Counted from the stretch's first letter, positions 8,627 through 17,379 are shown. The stretch: 64,000 nucleotides of DNA from SSC4 sp964443225 (GCA_964443225.1 CAYUCC010000015.1:1-64000); one strand, 5' to 3'. Notes: generated by a model from the sequence alone, not told the origin. Numbers and translations: made by a program.

Positions 8627-9685
8627 TCAGAAACGCCGTTTGAACTGAACATAATACCACTTGGGCTGTGCCTGGCTGGTCGTGACTCGTACGATCGACG
8701 ATTCACGAATGTTACCGCCGCCGTCGACCACGTGAATTTGCCAGCGCGAATCGCCCATGGCACTCAGACCGTTCGTGTCGAACTGCAGGTTGACCCGCCG
8801 GAAGTCGGGGGCCGGTGTTCCGCCAAATACGCGGTAGTCCACCGTGGAAAAATGCCAGCTCGAGTCGGAAACCAACGGGCTGGTGAACGACTCGCCCGTG
8901 GCTTCGTTGACCAGGCGCAGCCGGTAGCCCCACAGCGGTGCACCGCCCACCGACTTGATCTCGGCACCCACTTTGAGCCAATTCTGGTCGGCGCTCACCG
9001 GGAACTCTTCCACCAACTCGACGTCGAAATTGACGTTTTCCCTCGGCGTCGGGGTTATGGTGGGCGTGGCGGTGGGTGGTCCCGGGGTGGGTGTCGGTGG
9101 GGGTGGCGGTGCGACCTGGATGAACTGCACGTCCGTGGCGTCACCGACGACGCGCACGAGCCGCGACGTGACCCACACCTGCTGTCCGTCGACGCAGCAG
9201 ATCAGCCACCACGAATAGTCCGCATTGCGCCCAACGATCTGGTAAGTTTCACCCTGACGAATTGTATTGGCCAGCTGGTAGTCGATACCGGGGCCCTGCC
9301 GTGTATTGATTTCAGCCACCGGGACCTCGACAAGCGGGCCGGTGGGGGTCGGGCTGGTCACCGTCACGGCGGCGAAGGCTGAATCGGGTAAGGGGGTGGG
9401 GGTATCGGTGGGTGTGGGAGTCACGGTGGGTGTCGGCGGTACGGGGGTGTCGGTCGGCACAGGCACCGTTGGTGTGAACGTCGGAAAGACGGTTGGCGTC
9501 AGAAAGGCCAACGAGGGTGCGCTCGGCGTCGACGGTGGGATCAGGCGGATGAAACTGGTCAGCGAGCAGCCCATCGTACCCAGGGCCAGCAGGCAGAACA
9601 GGATCAGCATGGCTGCCGACGCAGCACGTGGGCGGGGTGATTGGGCTGCCGGAGATAGGTTATGGCGGTTGGATGGCGTTTCCAT
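8627..9685 (-). CDS. SH3-domain lipoprotein (paralogue 2 of 3)
   Basis: A 352-residue protein with the same layout as its neighbours. The n-region is long, the lipobox is LGTMGC, and a Thr/Pro stalk (PTFTPTVPVPTDTP) leads to an SH3b domain with NTRQGPGIDYQL, WWLICCVDGQQVWV and the vicinal cysteine pair. A second PTPTP linker precedes a C-terminal beta domain containing WGYRLRLVNEATG. AGGAG lies 7 nt before the ATG. It starts only 9 nt after the end of paralogue 3, so the two are probably co-transcribed. Confidence 0.87.
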   Translation of the reverse strand: METPSNRHNLSPAAQSPRPRAASAAMLILFCLLALGTMGCSLTSFIRLIPPSTPSAPSLAFLTPTVFPTFTPTVPVPTDTPVPPTPTVTPTPTDTPTPLPDSAFAAVTVTSPTPTGPLVEVPVAEINTRQGPGIDYQLANTIRQGETYQIVGRNADYSWWLICCVDGQQVWVTSRLVRVVGDATDVQFIQVAPPPPPTPTPGPPTATPTITPTPRENVNFDVELVEEFPVSADQNWLKVGAEIKSVGGAPLWGYRLRLVNEATGESFTSPLVSDSSWHFSTVDYRVFGGTPAPDFRRVNLQFDTNGLSAMGDSRWQIHVVDGGGNIRESSIVRVTTSQAQPKWYYVQFKRRF

Positions 9686-9694
9686 TCCCTACTC

Positions 9695-10804
9695 CTAGCG
9701 GATGTGACGGAAGCCCATGTAGACTTCGCGGTTCGGATTGGTGGGTTCGGTCGTGAAGGTCACGAGGTCCGAAACCCGATTGCCGGCGGCGTCGGCCAGA
9801 TAGACGACGTAGGTGCCGGTTCCCGGATCGGGATACTGGGTAAACTCCAGGTTGAATGCCTGCCGGTCACCAAAGCCCGGCGGTTGGCTCCACAGGAACT
9901 CGCTGCGCGACAGGGTGCCTGTGCTCATATTGATCCAGGGTGCCTGTGCCAGGTCAGGCGTCGCCGTGGGTGCGGCGGTTGGCGCCGGTGTCCATACACC
10001 GGTGGGCGTGGGGGTGGGCGTGGGTGTCCACAGGGGGGGCGCACCACCGGGCCGGTCCACCCCTTCACGGCGGAAGACCATCAGCTGGTAACCCGGCATG
10101 GGGTCACCATTGGCGAATTCGACTTTGACCCACACCTTGAGATACGGATTGTTGGTAGCATAGAACTGCGGGCCAATCCCACGATAGAACAGCGGCGACG
10201 GCGTCGGCGTCAGTGTTGGCGTGGGGGTTGGCGTCCAGGGCGGGGTAGGTGTCGGTGGTGGCCCCGTTTGCTGCACCGGCGCGCCGCTGGGGTCACCGGT
10301 TACCAGTACGCTGGTGGCTTTGACCCAGCCCCGCCGGCCGTTGACGCAGCAGATCTGGTACCAGGCTTCGTTGGGATCGGACGCGTCATTGCGGCCGATA
10401 ATCGGGTAGGTCTCGTCGGGCTGGATACGGCCAATGATCGGGTAGTCGGTCCCCGGCCCTTCGCGCACAACGATGTTGACCTGCAGTGCCTCGACCTGCG
10501 GTCGCGGGGTGGCGGTCGGTGTCGCGCTGGCGGTCGGCGTGATGGTGGGCGTTTCCGTGGGAGGGCTGGTGTTGGTGGGGACCGGGGTGGGCGGCACGTA
10601 CGGCGTCGGCGTAAAGGTAGACAGCAGCACGCGCGTGGGGCCTGACGTCGGATTGGGGCTGGCCGTGGTGGTTGTGGCCGCGCGGGGCAGGAGCGACGTC
10701 GCGCCGCCAATCGAGCAGCCCAAAATCCCCAGGCTCAACACCATCATCAGCAGCACAAAGCGCAGGCCGGCCGGGCGCGCCGAAACACGGCGGGACGGCA
10801 ACAC
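9695..10804 (-). CDS. SH3-domain lipoprotein (paralogue 3 of 3), start uncertain
   Basis: Same architecture as the two downstream genes: lipobox LGILGC, Thr/Pro stalk, SH3b domain with VREGPGTDYPI, QICCVNGRRGWV, then a stalk and a C-terminal beta domain with PGYQLMVFRREG. The frame is open back to an ATG at 11047, but that lies upstream of a near-consensus promoter at 10979-11007 whose transcript would begin near 10972. I therefore place the start downstream. GTG 10804 gives a normal signal peptide; TTG 10909 is the alternative. Neither has a clear ribosome-binding site. This is the promoter-proximal member of the three-gene cluster. Confidence 0.8.
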   Translation of the reverse strand: MLPSRRVSARPAGLRFVLLMMVLSLGILGCSIGGATSLLPRAATTTTASPNPTSGPTRVLLSTFTPTPYVPPTPVPTNTSPPTETPTITPTASATPTATPRPQVEALQVNIVVREGPGTDYPIIGRIQPDETYPIIGRNDASDPNEAWYQICCVNGRRGWVKATSVLVTGDPSGAPVQQTGPPPTPTPPWTPTPTPTLTPTPSPLFYRGIGPQFYATNNPYLKVWVKVEFANGDPMPGYQLMVFRREGVDRPGGAPPLWTPTPTPTPTGVWTPAPTAAPTATPDLAQAPWINMSTGTLSRSEFLWSQPPGFGDRQAFNLEFTQYPDPGTGTYVVYLADAAGNRVSDLVTFTTEPTNPNREVYMGFRHIR

Positions 10805-10978
10805 GGAACGGGAACGAGCTGCTGGAAACGCAGGAACCTGAGCAGAAAGACGTGTTTCGTGCTCGGTGTTATGGTTGGTACCGGTCGGCTGGTCGTGTGT
10901 ATTATGCAATCGCGTCAGAGCACGGCTTGGGGCGAGAAAGAATTCTGTGATTTCATGGTATGGTCGAATCTTGGGCCA

Positions 10979-11007
10979 AGTATAACACAGGTGCTTGCGG
11001 ATGACAA
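10979..11007 (-). promoter_or_regulatory. Promoter of the SH3 lipoprotein cluster
   Basis: On the minus strand, TTGTCA (11002-11007), 17 nt, TATACT (10979-10984). It is close to the housekeeping sigma consensus and divergent from the rplI promoter. Confidence 0.75.
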
Positions 11008-11071
11008 TTCGATGGTTGTACGCCAGTAACGGCGTTGGCCTCGACATGACGCTGCATGAACAACAATAGAT

Positions 11072-11100
11072 TTGGCCAAACCGCCGATTTCGGGTAAGAT
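11072..11100 (+). promoter_or_regulatory. Promoter of rplI
   Basis: TTGGCC (11072-11077), 17-nt spacer, TAAGAT (11095-11100), each matching the consensus at four of six bases. GGTGAGGAG follows before the ATG. Confidence 0.5.
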
Positions 11101-11150
11101 GACCCCCTGATTACACAAGTCGTCAACCGGTGAGGAGTAAATAATCGATC

Positions 11151-11606
11151 ATGGAAGTGTTATTGTTGAAGGACGTTCCGACCCTGGGTCATGCGGGTGA
11201 CGTAAAGCAGGTGGCAGGTGGGTACGCCTCCAACTATTTGATCCCGCGTGGACTCGCCGCAGTGGTGACGGGCGGTGTCCGCAAGCAGGTCAAGGATCTC
11301 CAGGATGCCACGACGCGCCGTCAGGCACGCGAACGGGCTCAGGCGCAGGCCCTGGCCGATCAGCTTTCGGGTTTAACGCTGAACTTCAAGGCACGCGCGG
11401 GTGAAGGCGATCGCCTCTATGGTTCGATCACCAATTCCGACATTGCCCTGGCCATCGAGCAGGCGCTCGGCCGGTCGATGGACAAACGCGACGTGCTCCT
11501 CGAGCACCCGCTGCGCGAACTCGGCACCCACCACGTGCCCGTCAAGCTCATGGGCGACATCAAGCCCCAGGTCACCGTCGTCATCCAGCGCGAGGGCGAA
11601 GCCTGA
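11151..11606 (+). CDS. rplI: 50S ribosomal protein L9
   Basis: A 151-residue protein with the standard L9 layout. The N-terminal globular domain starts MEVLLLKDVPTLGHAGDVK and carries the family signature GGYASNYLIPRGLA. A long connecting helix (~40-75, rich in Arg/Ala/Gln) follows, then the C-terminal rRNA-binding domain with DRLYGSITNSDIA and a terminal VTVVI strand. L9 binds 23S rRNA near the L1 stalk and helps maintain the reading frame. It stands alone here rather than in the usual rpsF-ssb-rpsR cluster. It is convergent with the DUF2723 gene, with a hairpin-forming microsatellite between them. Confidence 0.97.
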   Translation: MEVLLLKDVPTLGHAGDVKQVAGGYASNYLIPRGLAAVVTGGVRKQVKDLQDATTRRQARERAQAQALADQLSGLTLNFKARAGEGDRLYGSITNSDIALAIEQALGRSMDKRDVLLEHPLRELGTHHVPVKLMGDIKPQVTVVIQREGEA

Positions 11607-11741
11607 GGAGGGAGTACGGAGTAGGGAGTACGGAGTAGGGGAACTGCAGATCGCAGCTCTTGCTGCGACAACCCGCTGCTCCCTACTCCCTCCTCCCTAC
11701 ACCGTACTCCCTACTCCGTACTCCCTACTCCCTCCTCCCCC
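11607..11741. repeat. GGAGTAC/GGAGTAG microsatellite in inverted halves
   Basis: Repeats of GGGAGTA/GGAGTAC begin directly after the rplI stop and run to ~11640. The complementary CTCCCTACTCC pattern runs from ~11680 to 11741, so transcripts from either side could form a long imperfect hairpin. The right half overlaps the 3' end of the DUF2723 gene and encodes its last residues and stop codon. Confidence 0.85.
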
Positions 11742-13654
11742 AAATTCTCGAACGAGCCATCCGCCAGCCTCCGGTACACCACCACCGTCACGCCATCGAC
11801 CGCGGCTCCAGCCGGTATGACCAGCCGGTAGATTTCATCAACCCGTTCGCCCGGCGACCACTGGCCCGTCGGATACTGCCCGTACACCGGGTGCTGCACG
11901 TCCATTTGTACGGGCACGCCGTCGACGCGCAGCGGCTGTCCCTGGATCGTTGGTCGCAGTGAGATCGACCAATCGTGCTGCGGTGTCTGGGATACCTGCC
12001 AGGTGAGACGCACGTCGAGCCCCGGCGCCGATGGTGCTTGAGCCGGGTCGCGCCACGGTGCAGCGGGTGGTAACGGCGCCCACTGGATGCTGGCGTCACG
12101 CAGGGTCAATCCATCACCTAGCGGTCGGGCCTGCCCGTTGAGGTCGTCGATGGCGGGCGCGGGCAGCACCTGCAGCAACCCCGGTGCCACCGCCCGCCAG
12201 TGTGGGGCAGCGAGCACTTCTTGCACGACCAGCGGTGCTGCGTCCGGGGTGACGTAAACCGGCTGATCCGCGGCCAGGCGGGTTCTTGCTTGTGCCGTGG
12301 TGATGGGCTGCATATCGGGGCGCACACCCCCCACAGTACCCAGGTAGCGCAGGGCATCGGCCTCGGGTTGTGTGGCCAGGATGGCCGCGCCAGCGGGTGG
12401 TTCGCTGGCCAGGACCGCCCAGCCAGGCAGCAGCGCGCGGTCCTCAGGGCGGTTCGACTGGTCAGCGTGCGGGAAGTTTTGCGCCAGTTGGAAAACAATC
12501 AACCCGGCGAGTGTGACCACGAGCAGGCCACGGACGAGCGCCTGGCGACGCGTGTTCCCCGGTGTGCCGGCCGCAGCCCAGCGCCAGACCGCATCGGCGG
12601 CAGCGCCGATACCCAATGCCAGCATGGCATACACCGGCATCACCACCTGGTACCAGTTGCCCAGGCGGTCGACGAAACTGAACAGCACATAGATGATGCT
12701 GGTAGCCGCAAGCAGTACACCCCGGCGTCCCAGGCGGATCCAACCGAAGACCCCGACCACCGTACCGACCACGGTCAGCTCGCGCCAAAGAAGTGCCGGC
12801 CATTCGGCGGTCCACAATGGCCGCAGCGACCAGGTCAGCTCGCTGCGGCCCTGGCCCGTGCTGACGAAGCTCCAGAACCAGTCCCAGGTATTGGCCCACT
12901 CGCCCGCGCCGCGCCATTCGGGGTGCTGGGCGCCGCGCACGTAGATGAACAGATAACTCAGGAGCGGCAGTAGGGTCACAATCAGCAGGATCAGCAGCCG
13001 GCGCGGCTGGCGCAGCAGCCCCGGCTGGCGGGTGAGCACGAACCAGACCAGCGGCGGTAGGATCGCCAGCACCGTCACCAGGTGGGCCAGGGCGATGCCG
13101 GCCAGCAGCGCCATGAGCAGCAGGAGGTGGTCGGCGCTCAGGCGGTAGCGTGTGCCAGGTGGCGCCGTGTTGCCCTGGCGTGCGTCCCACGTCCAGGCCA
13201 GCCAGACGAAGAGCAGGGTTTGCAGGACGGCGGAGGTGTACTGCTCGGTGGTGACGGCGTAATACCAGAAGAAGTAGCTCACGGCGTAGAGCAGGGTCAC
13301 CAGGCTGGTCAACAGCCAGTTACGCCGTGTGATCTGCGCCAGGAGAACGAACAGCACCGTCAGGGCCAGCAGGGCCCACAGCGTGGAGAAGCTGCCCAGC
13401 AGGGAAATCGGGCTCGCCTGTGGCAGGATGGCCCGCAGCGACTGAAACCACGCCCACCCGCCCAGCGTGTACAGCGGGTACCCGGGCGCATTACTCGGCC
13501 GCGCCAGCACCTGGGCATACTGGTGGGTGATCAGGTCGCCGCCGGTCAGCTCACCGGGGCGCAGACCGTTGTCGAGGGTCGCCAGGTACAGGAGACCCAC
13601 CAGAATCAGAACCAGGCATGCCGAGCCCAGCCCCCAAACAGCCGAACGGTTCAC
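11711..13654 (-). CDS. DUF2723-family membrane protein (O-glycosyltransferase-like) with C-terminal beta-sandwich
   Basis: A 647-residue protein. The first ~400 residues hold about ten membrane helices. The first loop reads GELTGGDLITHQYAQ, followed by the family hallmark APGYPLYTLGGW, which I assign to DUF2723 (protein O-mannosyltransferase-like, GT-C fold). A loop of ~150 residues with AILATQPEADALRYLGTV follows the helices. The final ~130 residues form a beta-sandwich with VRLTWQV like those of the GT39-like protein at 4554-7427, so the two may act in one surface glycosylation route (inference). The last residues, EEGVGSTE, and the stop codon are encoded by the adjacent microsatellite, so the natural C-terminus has probably been replaced. 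Confidence 0.82.
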   Translation of the reverse strand: MNRSAVWGLGSACLVLILVGLLYLATLDNGLRPGELTGGDLITHQYAQVLARPSNAPGYPLYTLGGWAWFQSLRAILPQASPISLLGSFSTLWALLALTVLFVLLAQITRRNWLLTSLVTLLYAVSYFFWYYAVTTEQYTSAVLQTLLFVWLAWTWDARQGNTAPPGTRYRLSADHLLLLMALLAGIALAHLVTVLAILPPLVWFVLTRQPGLLRQPRRLLILLIVTLLPLLSYLFIYVRGAQHPEWRGAGEWANTWDWFWSFVSTGQGRSELTWSLRPLWTAEWPALLWRELTVVGTVVGVFGWIRLGRRGVLLAATSIIYVLFSFVDRLGNWYQVVMPVYAMLALGIGAAADAVWRWAAAGTPGNTRRQALVRGLLVVTLAGLIVFQLAQNFPHADQSNRPEDRALLPGWAVLASEPPAGAAILATQPEADALRYLGTVGGVRPDMQPITTAQARTRLAADQPVYVTPDAAPLVVQEVLAAPHWRAVAPGLLQVLPAPAIDDLNGQARPLGDGLTLRDASIQWAPLPPAAPWRDPAQAPSAPGLDVRLTWQVSQTPQHDWSISLRPTIQGQPLRVDGVPVQMDVQHPVYGQYPTGQWSPGERVDEIYRLVIPAGAAVDGVTVVVYRRLADGSFENLGEEGVGSTE

Positions 13655-13721
13655 ACGTTGACCCCCCCATACACTGCGTTCACTCTAGCAGAGGCCACGG
13701 CTCCTGTCAAAATCCTCGCCA

Positions 13722-13750
13722 ATTCCTGCCGCCGATTCGGCGGCAGGAAT
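13722..13750. promoter_or_regulatory. 14-bp palindrome, possible operator
   Basis: ATTCCTGCCGCCGA (13722-13735) is perfectly complementary to 13737-13750 around a single central base. The loop is too small for an RNA terminator; a dimeric regulator site is more plausible. It lies between the divergent DUF2723 gene and the membrane protein at 13904. I see nothing else clear in 13655-13903. Confidence 0.45.
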
Positions 13751-13903
13751 CGACTGCGGTGCGGCCAGCGGGCCACGGTGAGCGTGGAGCGATTATGGCA
13801 GGCATATCAAAGAAGTAGCAGAAGATAGACATCTTTTGGCGTGGCAAATGAGCAGTGCACGGGTGTAGGATGAACAGCGACAAAGGAAACCAAGGAGGGT
13901 TAC

Positions 13904-14551
13904 ATGGGGCAGGTTGACAAGGTTGAGATGCGCGTCTACCGCCGGGCTGGGGCGATCGGGGCACTGCTGCTGGCGCTGAGCATTGCCGGCTATGCGGTCT
14001 ACGAGCTGATTCTGCGACCGCAGGCCGGTTTTCCCAGCGACGACATGGCGGTCATTCTGGGCGGCATCGACACGCTGCGGGTGGGTCACTGGCTGAAGTT
14101 CGGGTATGCAGCCAGCCTGGCCCTGTTGACGGTGGGGCTGCGGGCGCGTCTGACCAAGGGCAGTCCCGCGGTAATGGACCTGGCGGTGCTGGCCGGTGGT
14201 GGTGCGGTGGCGTTGTTCGTGGCAAGTGGGGTGCTCGGTCTGCGCATTCTGGAGGAGGCGGACCTGTTCTACCCGGCCAACCTGGCCGATGCACGGGCGA
14301 CGATCCTGATCCGCGTCGTGACGCAGTCGCTGCAGCAGGCGGGGTTGTTCCTGGCGGCCTGGCTGATTGTGTTGAGCAGCGTGGCCGGGCTGCGCGCCCG
14401 GGTGTGGAACCGGGGTTTGCACGGGTTTGGTGTGCTGGTGGGGGTATTGGTGATGGCGGCACTGGTGCTGCCCGAGCCGTGGTACGTGGTAGGGCCGCTG
14501 CTGGCGATCGTGTATGCAGGTTGCTTGGGCTGGGTGATCTGGCGCGAGTGA
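13904..14551 (+). CDS. Six-helix integral membrane protein of unknown function
   Basis: A 215-residue protein made almost entirely of hydrophobic helices (by eye ~15-37, 60-75, 85-105, 130-150, 165-185, 190-212) with short loops. It has no recognisable catalytic motif. The overall look resembles small DUF4386-like membrane proteins, but I would not assign it. A very strong AAGGAGG site lies 5 nt before the ATG. The next gene downstream is the small protein at 14677. Confidence 0.75.
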   Translation: MGQVDKVEMRVYRRAGAIGALLLALSIAGYAVYELILRPQAGFPSDDMAVILGGIDTLRVGHWLKFGYAASLALLTVGLRARLTKGSPAVMDLAVLAGGGAVALFVASGVLGLRILEEADLFYPANLADARATILIRVVTQSLQQAGLFLAAWLIVLSSVAGLRARVWNRGLHGFGVLVGVLVMAALVLPEPWYVVGPLLAIVYAGCLGWVIWRE

Positions 14552-14676
14552 AGAAACAATGGGCAGCCTTTGAACGGGCAACGACACCGGGCGTAGTGAC
14601 ACCCTGGTGTCTTTCTTTGCATCGCGCCCACTTCGTGTTATCATCCCGCCACAAATCCATGCCTGGAGAGTGATCC

Positions 14677-14901
14677 ATGACCAACCAAGAAGCCCTGGCC
14701 TTGATCCGCCAATTGTTGCAGGCGCCCAATGAGGAAGAGCTAACCAAGTTAGTGACGACGAATCTGCCGCATCTGGACGGGAATTTTTTCCACGTGCTCA
14801 ATCTGTCGGTCGAGCAGCTGCAGCGTGAGGGCAAAAACCAAGCCGCCGAGGCGTTACGTGGCCTCGGCGACAAGATGCTCAGGATGAAGACGCTGATTTA
14901 G
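14677..14901 (+). CDS. Small helical protein resembling the N-terminal module of TPR/CHAT proteins
   Basis: A 74-residue protein. Its pattern ALIRQLLQAPNEEELTKLV, followed by a NFFHVLNLSVEQL helix and an AAEALRGLGDKML helix, resembles the short N-terminal module that I recall preceding TPR/CHAT proteins in cyanobacteria and Chloroflexota (ALIQxLLxCPxGEE ... AAxxLRxLA). Here it stands alone. GGAGAG precedes the ATG, and TATCAT at 14639-14644 may be a -10. It is convergent with the DUF2442 gene 6 nt away. The function is unknown and the family link is inferred from pattern only. Confidence 0.6.
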   Translation: MTNQEALALIRQLLQAPNEEELTKLVTTNLPHLDGNFFHVLNLSVEQLQREGKNQAAEALRGLGDKMLRMKTLI

Positions 14902-14907
14902 CGACGC

Positions 14908-15195
14908 CTACTCCTGAAAATCGGTATGTGATTGAACACTGCCGGCCTGTTCCAGGCCACGTTCATACAACCGATCGGCGCCCAGGTCGATCTCGTCACT
15001 CCAAACCAGGCTGTGTCCCCACTCGCCGACTTGAACGCGTGCAAAAATGGCCGGATCGCGCAGCGGTGCCAGCGTATGGTGCCGGCCGATTGGCTCGGCC
15101 AGGTCGACGTCGAAGCACTCACCACTGTTCCAGGTGATACGCAACTGAGCAGAACCCACGACCTCGACAGTTTCGATCCGTGGTGGTTTGGTCAT
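14908..15195 (-). CDS. DUF2442 domain-containing small protein
   Basis: A 95-residue protein. ATG 15195 starts MTKPPRIETVEVV, and the body carries the DUF2442 pattern: RITWNSGECFDVDLAEPI, LAPLRDPAIFARVQVGEWG and SLVWSDEIDLGADRLYE. DUF2442 proteins are small, of unknown biochemical role, and often lie next to other small genes in toxin-antitoxin-like or mobile contexts. The gene begins 1 nt after the stop of the DUF1828-type gene, so the two form an operon. GGAAAG lies upstream. Confidence 0.85.
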   Translation of the reverse strand: MTKPPRIETVEVVGSAQLRITWNSGECFDVDLAEPIGRHHTLAPLRDPAIFARVQVGEWGHSLVWSDEIDLGADRLYERGLEQAGSVQSHTDFQE

Positions 15196-15196
15196 T

Positions 15197-15715
15197 TCAG
15201 CTTTCCAGCGCCTCTGCAAGAAAATGTGCGATGCGCTCGTGGTTTCCGTACAGGTTGGAATACTGTTTCTCGCACACATCGCTGAAGCGGGCCAACACCT
15301 TGCGGTTGATTTCTTCCTGGTTCTCGAACACGCTGAGCGAACGAAACGCCAGCTCCCAGCGCTCGAACTGATGGAGTGCAATCGTGGCATCGCGCGTCTT
15401 GTTGTCGTTGAGCAAAGCGAACACCAGGATCGGTTTGTCCGCACCGTTGATCCGGCAATCGACCGCATACGTCCCATCGGGATCGTATTGTGGGTGATGC
15501 CAATCGAAAGTACGCCGGTTGGCAGGTACCTCCTGCTCGATAAAGGCCCGAAAATCATCCATGAAGGTCGATCTTACGCGTTCGCGGGACAAATACGTAA
15601 CATCGCTAATGCGCAGGATGGCCTGGATGAAGTCAAAGAGCGCGTCGCCATACCGCTCGTCGCTGATGGTGACGCGCAGCTCTCCCTCGACATCCTCGAC
15701 CGAAAAGGCATTCAA
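15197..15715 (-). CDS. DUF1828-type protein, 5' end apparently frameshifted
   Basis: The intact part (172 residues from TTG 15715) reads GELRVTISDERYGDALFDF, ISDVTYLSRERVRSTF, YDPDGTYAVDCRINGADKP and LNDNKTRDATIAL, which I recognise as DUF1828/DUF1829-like, a family of unknown function sometimes found near defence genes. The real start is probably ATG 15787, preceded by GGAGGT at 8 nt spacing, giving MHLTYDLDEKS and then an in-frame TGA at 15752-15754. The missing stretch (ELTQGTRQQIISNTL) is readable in another frame, so two compensating single-base shifts (~15757 and ~15715) would restore one continuous protein. It could be sequencing error or a decaying gene. Confidence 0.75.
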   Translation of the reverse strand: MNAFSVEDVEGELRVTISDERYGDALFDFIQAILRISDVTYLSRERVRSTFMDDFRAFIEQEVPANRRTFDWHHPQYDPDGTYAVDCRINGADKPILVFALLNDNKTRDATIALHQFERWELAFRSLSVFENQEEINRKVLARFSDVCEKQYSNLYGNHERIAHFLAEALES

Positions 15716-15830
15716 GGGTATTGCTGATAATCTGCTGGCGCGTGCCCTGGGTCAGCTCTTCTCGTCCAAGTCATACGTCAGGTGCATGATAGTGCACCTC
15801 CGTTGCGGGGGAGGCTCACACCCCGGGACC

Positions 15831-17279
15831 CTACCCATCGATGCGGAAAAAGTGCGCCGCGGCGTTGAACAGGTTCTTCACGTTGAACCGCGTCGGATGC
15901 ACCCGCCGGTTGATCGCGTACCCCTTGAACAACTTGTGGATGATCCAGAAGGCGTTGTCGACCAGCCAGTTGTGCGGTAGCTTGACCATCCGCCGGATGA
16001 GTGGCTCCATCCAGGGATACTCCACACCAATGGCAAACCAGCGCTGCAGATGCGCCAGCTGCTTCTGCTGCTGGGGATCGTCGAAGACCAGGATCGACGA
16101 GTCCCAGGCAATCGTCGGAATATCCTCGAACGAACCGACCATGAAGTCGTTGTCCTGCGTAAACTGACCCAGTTCGGTGCCCGGGTACGGCTGAAACAGG
16201 AAGATGTGGGCGTAAGAGATGCGCGCTTGCGCATTCAGCCGCATGGTGGCAAAATCATCCTCAATCGTGCTGGTGGGCAGACCGGCGATGTTCGTCGAGG
16301 TGACGTGGATGCCTCCCTCGCGGATCATCCGCCCCGCCTGGATGATGTGCTCCTGCGTCATGTGCCGTTTGAGCAGATCGGTGCGGATGCGGTCGTTCGC
16401 CGCTTCCACGCCCATGCTCACCGTGGCACAGCCGGCACGCTTCAGCAGGCCAATCTTGTGCGGCCCGCGCACGATCAGGTCGGCACGCACGTTGCAGAAG
16501 AAGGGCAGCCCGACCTGCTGTGGCCACTTCTCGGCGAACTCCTCCAGCCAGTCGTCGAAGATGATGAAGAGGTCGTCGATGAAGACGACGTGCTCCAACG
16601 ACCACCGCGAACGCACCCAGTTGACTTCGTCGATGATCGTGTCGACCGGACGCTGGTAACCGCGTTTTTCACGCTTGTAAATCTGGTAGTAGGCGTGGTT
16701 GAAGCAGTAGGTGCACTGGTACGGGCAGCCGCGCGACCCCATGAAGTGTTTGATCGGGGCGTTACGCGAGTAGACGTGTTTGTTGTATACCAGCTCACGA
16801 TCCGGCCTGGGGAAGGTGCCCAGGTCGCGCGTCAACGGTCGCACCGGGTTTTTGATGACCTCGCCATCGATTTTGAACCACCAGTTGGGGATGTCTGGTT
16901 TCAGGCCACCGTTGCCCAGGGCATTGGCCAGGTCCACAAGCGGGCCTTCGCCTTCGCCCACACAAATGCCGTCTACTCCCGGTTCTTCGATCATATCGGG
17001 AAAGAAGGTGGGATGGGGACCCCCGAAGGCGGTGAAGACTGGCTTCCCGTTGAGTGCGCTGCGAATCTGCTGGTTCAAATCGAAATAATAACGCTGCGAA
17101 CCGGTCATCACGCTGTAGCCCAGGATGTCGGGTTCGAACTCACGCGCCACCTGGACCGGGTCTTCCTGGGCGGCAATCGCCAGGGCGACGTCGTGGCCCG
17201 CCTCACGCAGAATCGATGACAGCTGCATGATACCCTGGGGTTCGTAGTCGATCTGTTTTTCTACAAAGAGCACTCGCAT
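15831..17279 (-). CDS. Cobalamin-binding radical SAM protein (BchE-like family)
   Basis: A 482-residue protein. Residues 1-~130 form a B12-binding-like Rossmann domain (ILREAGHDVALA, DILGYSVMTGS, VFTAFGGPHPTFFPD) without an obvious DxHxxG lower ligand. The radical SAM core begins with FMGSRGCPYQCTYCFNHAYY; Cys185, Cys189 and Cys192 (C-x3-C-x2-C) bind the 4Fe-4S cluster. VVFIDDLFIIFDDW and SMGVEAANDRIRTDLLKRHM are typical of the B12-dependent branch. Such enzymes catalyse methyl transfers or ring closures on lipids, pigments or natural products; the substrate is not deducible. It is monocistronic with a perfect -35 promoter and GGAGGT before the ATG. Confidence 0.92.
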   Translation of the reverse strand: MRVLFVEKQIDYEPQGIMQLSSILREAGHDVALAIAAQEDPVQVAREFEPDILGYSVMTGSQRYYFDLNQQIRSALNGKPVFTAFGGPHPTFFPDMIEEPGVDGICVGEGEGPLVDLANALGNGGLKPDIPNWWFKIDGEVIKNPVRPLTRDLGTFPRPDRELVYNKHVYSRNAPIKHFMGSRGCPYQCTYCFNHAYYQIYKREKRGYQRPVDTIIDEVNWVRSRWSLEHVVFIDDLFIIFDDWLEEFAEKWPQQVGLPFFCNVRADLIVRGPHKIGLLKRAGCATVSMGVEAANDRIRTDLLKRHMTQEHIIQAGRMIREGGIHVTSTNIAGLPTSTIEDDFATMRLNAQARISYAHIFLFQPYPGTELGQFTQDNDFMVGSFEDIPTIAWDSSILVFDDPQQQKQLAHLQRWFAIGVEYPWMEPLIRRMVKLPHNWLVDNAFWIIHKLFKGYAINRRVHPTRFNVKNLFNAAAHFFRIDG

Positions 17280-17350
17280 GGCGCAGTACCTCCGTTCAAT
17301 GGTTGGCGAAAGGCGGGGTTTTTCTCATGAATGTTACAAAAATATGGGTC

Positions 17351-17379
17351 AGTATAACGACCACTGGCAGGCTTGTCAA
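17351..17379 (-). promoter_or_regulatory. Promoter of the B12/radical SAM gene
   Basis: On the minus strand, TTGACA (17374-17379), 17 nt, TATACT (17351-17356): near-perfect consensus, about 70 nt upstream of the ATG. Confidence 0.85.
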
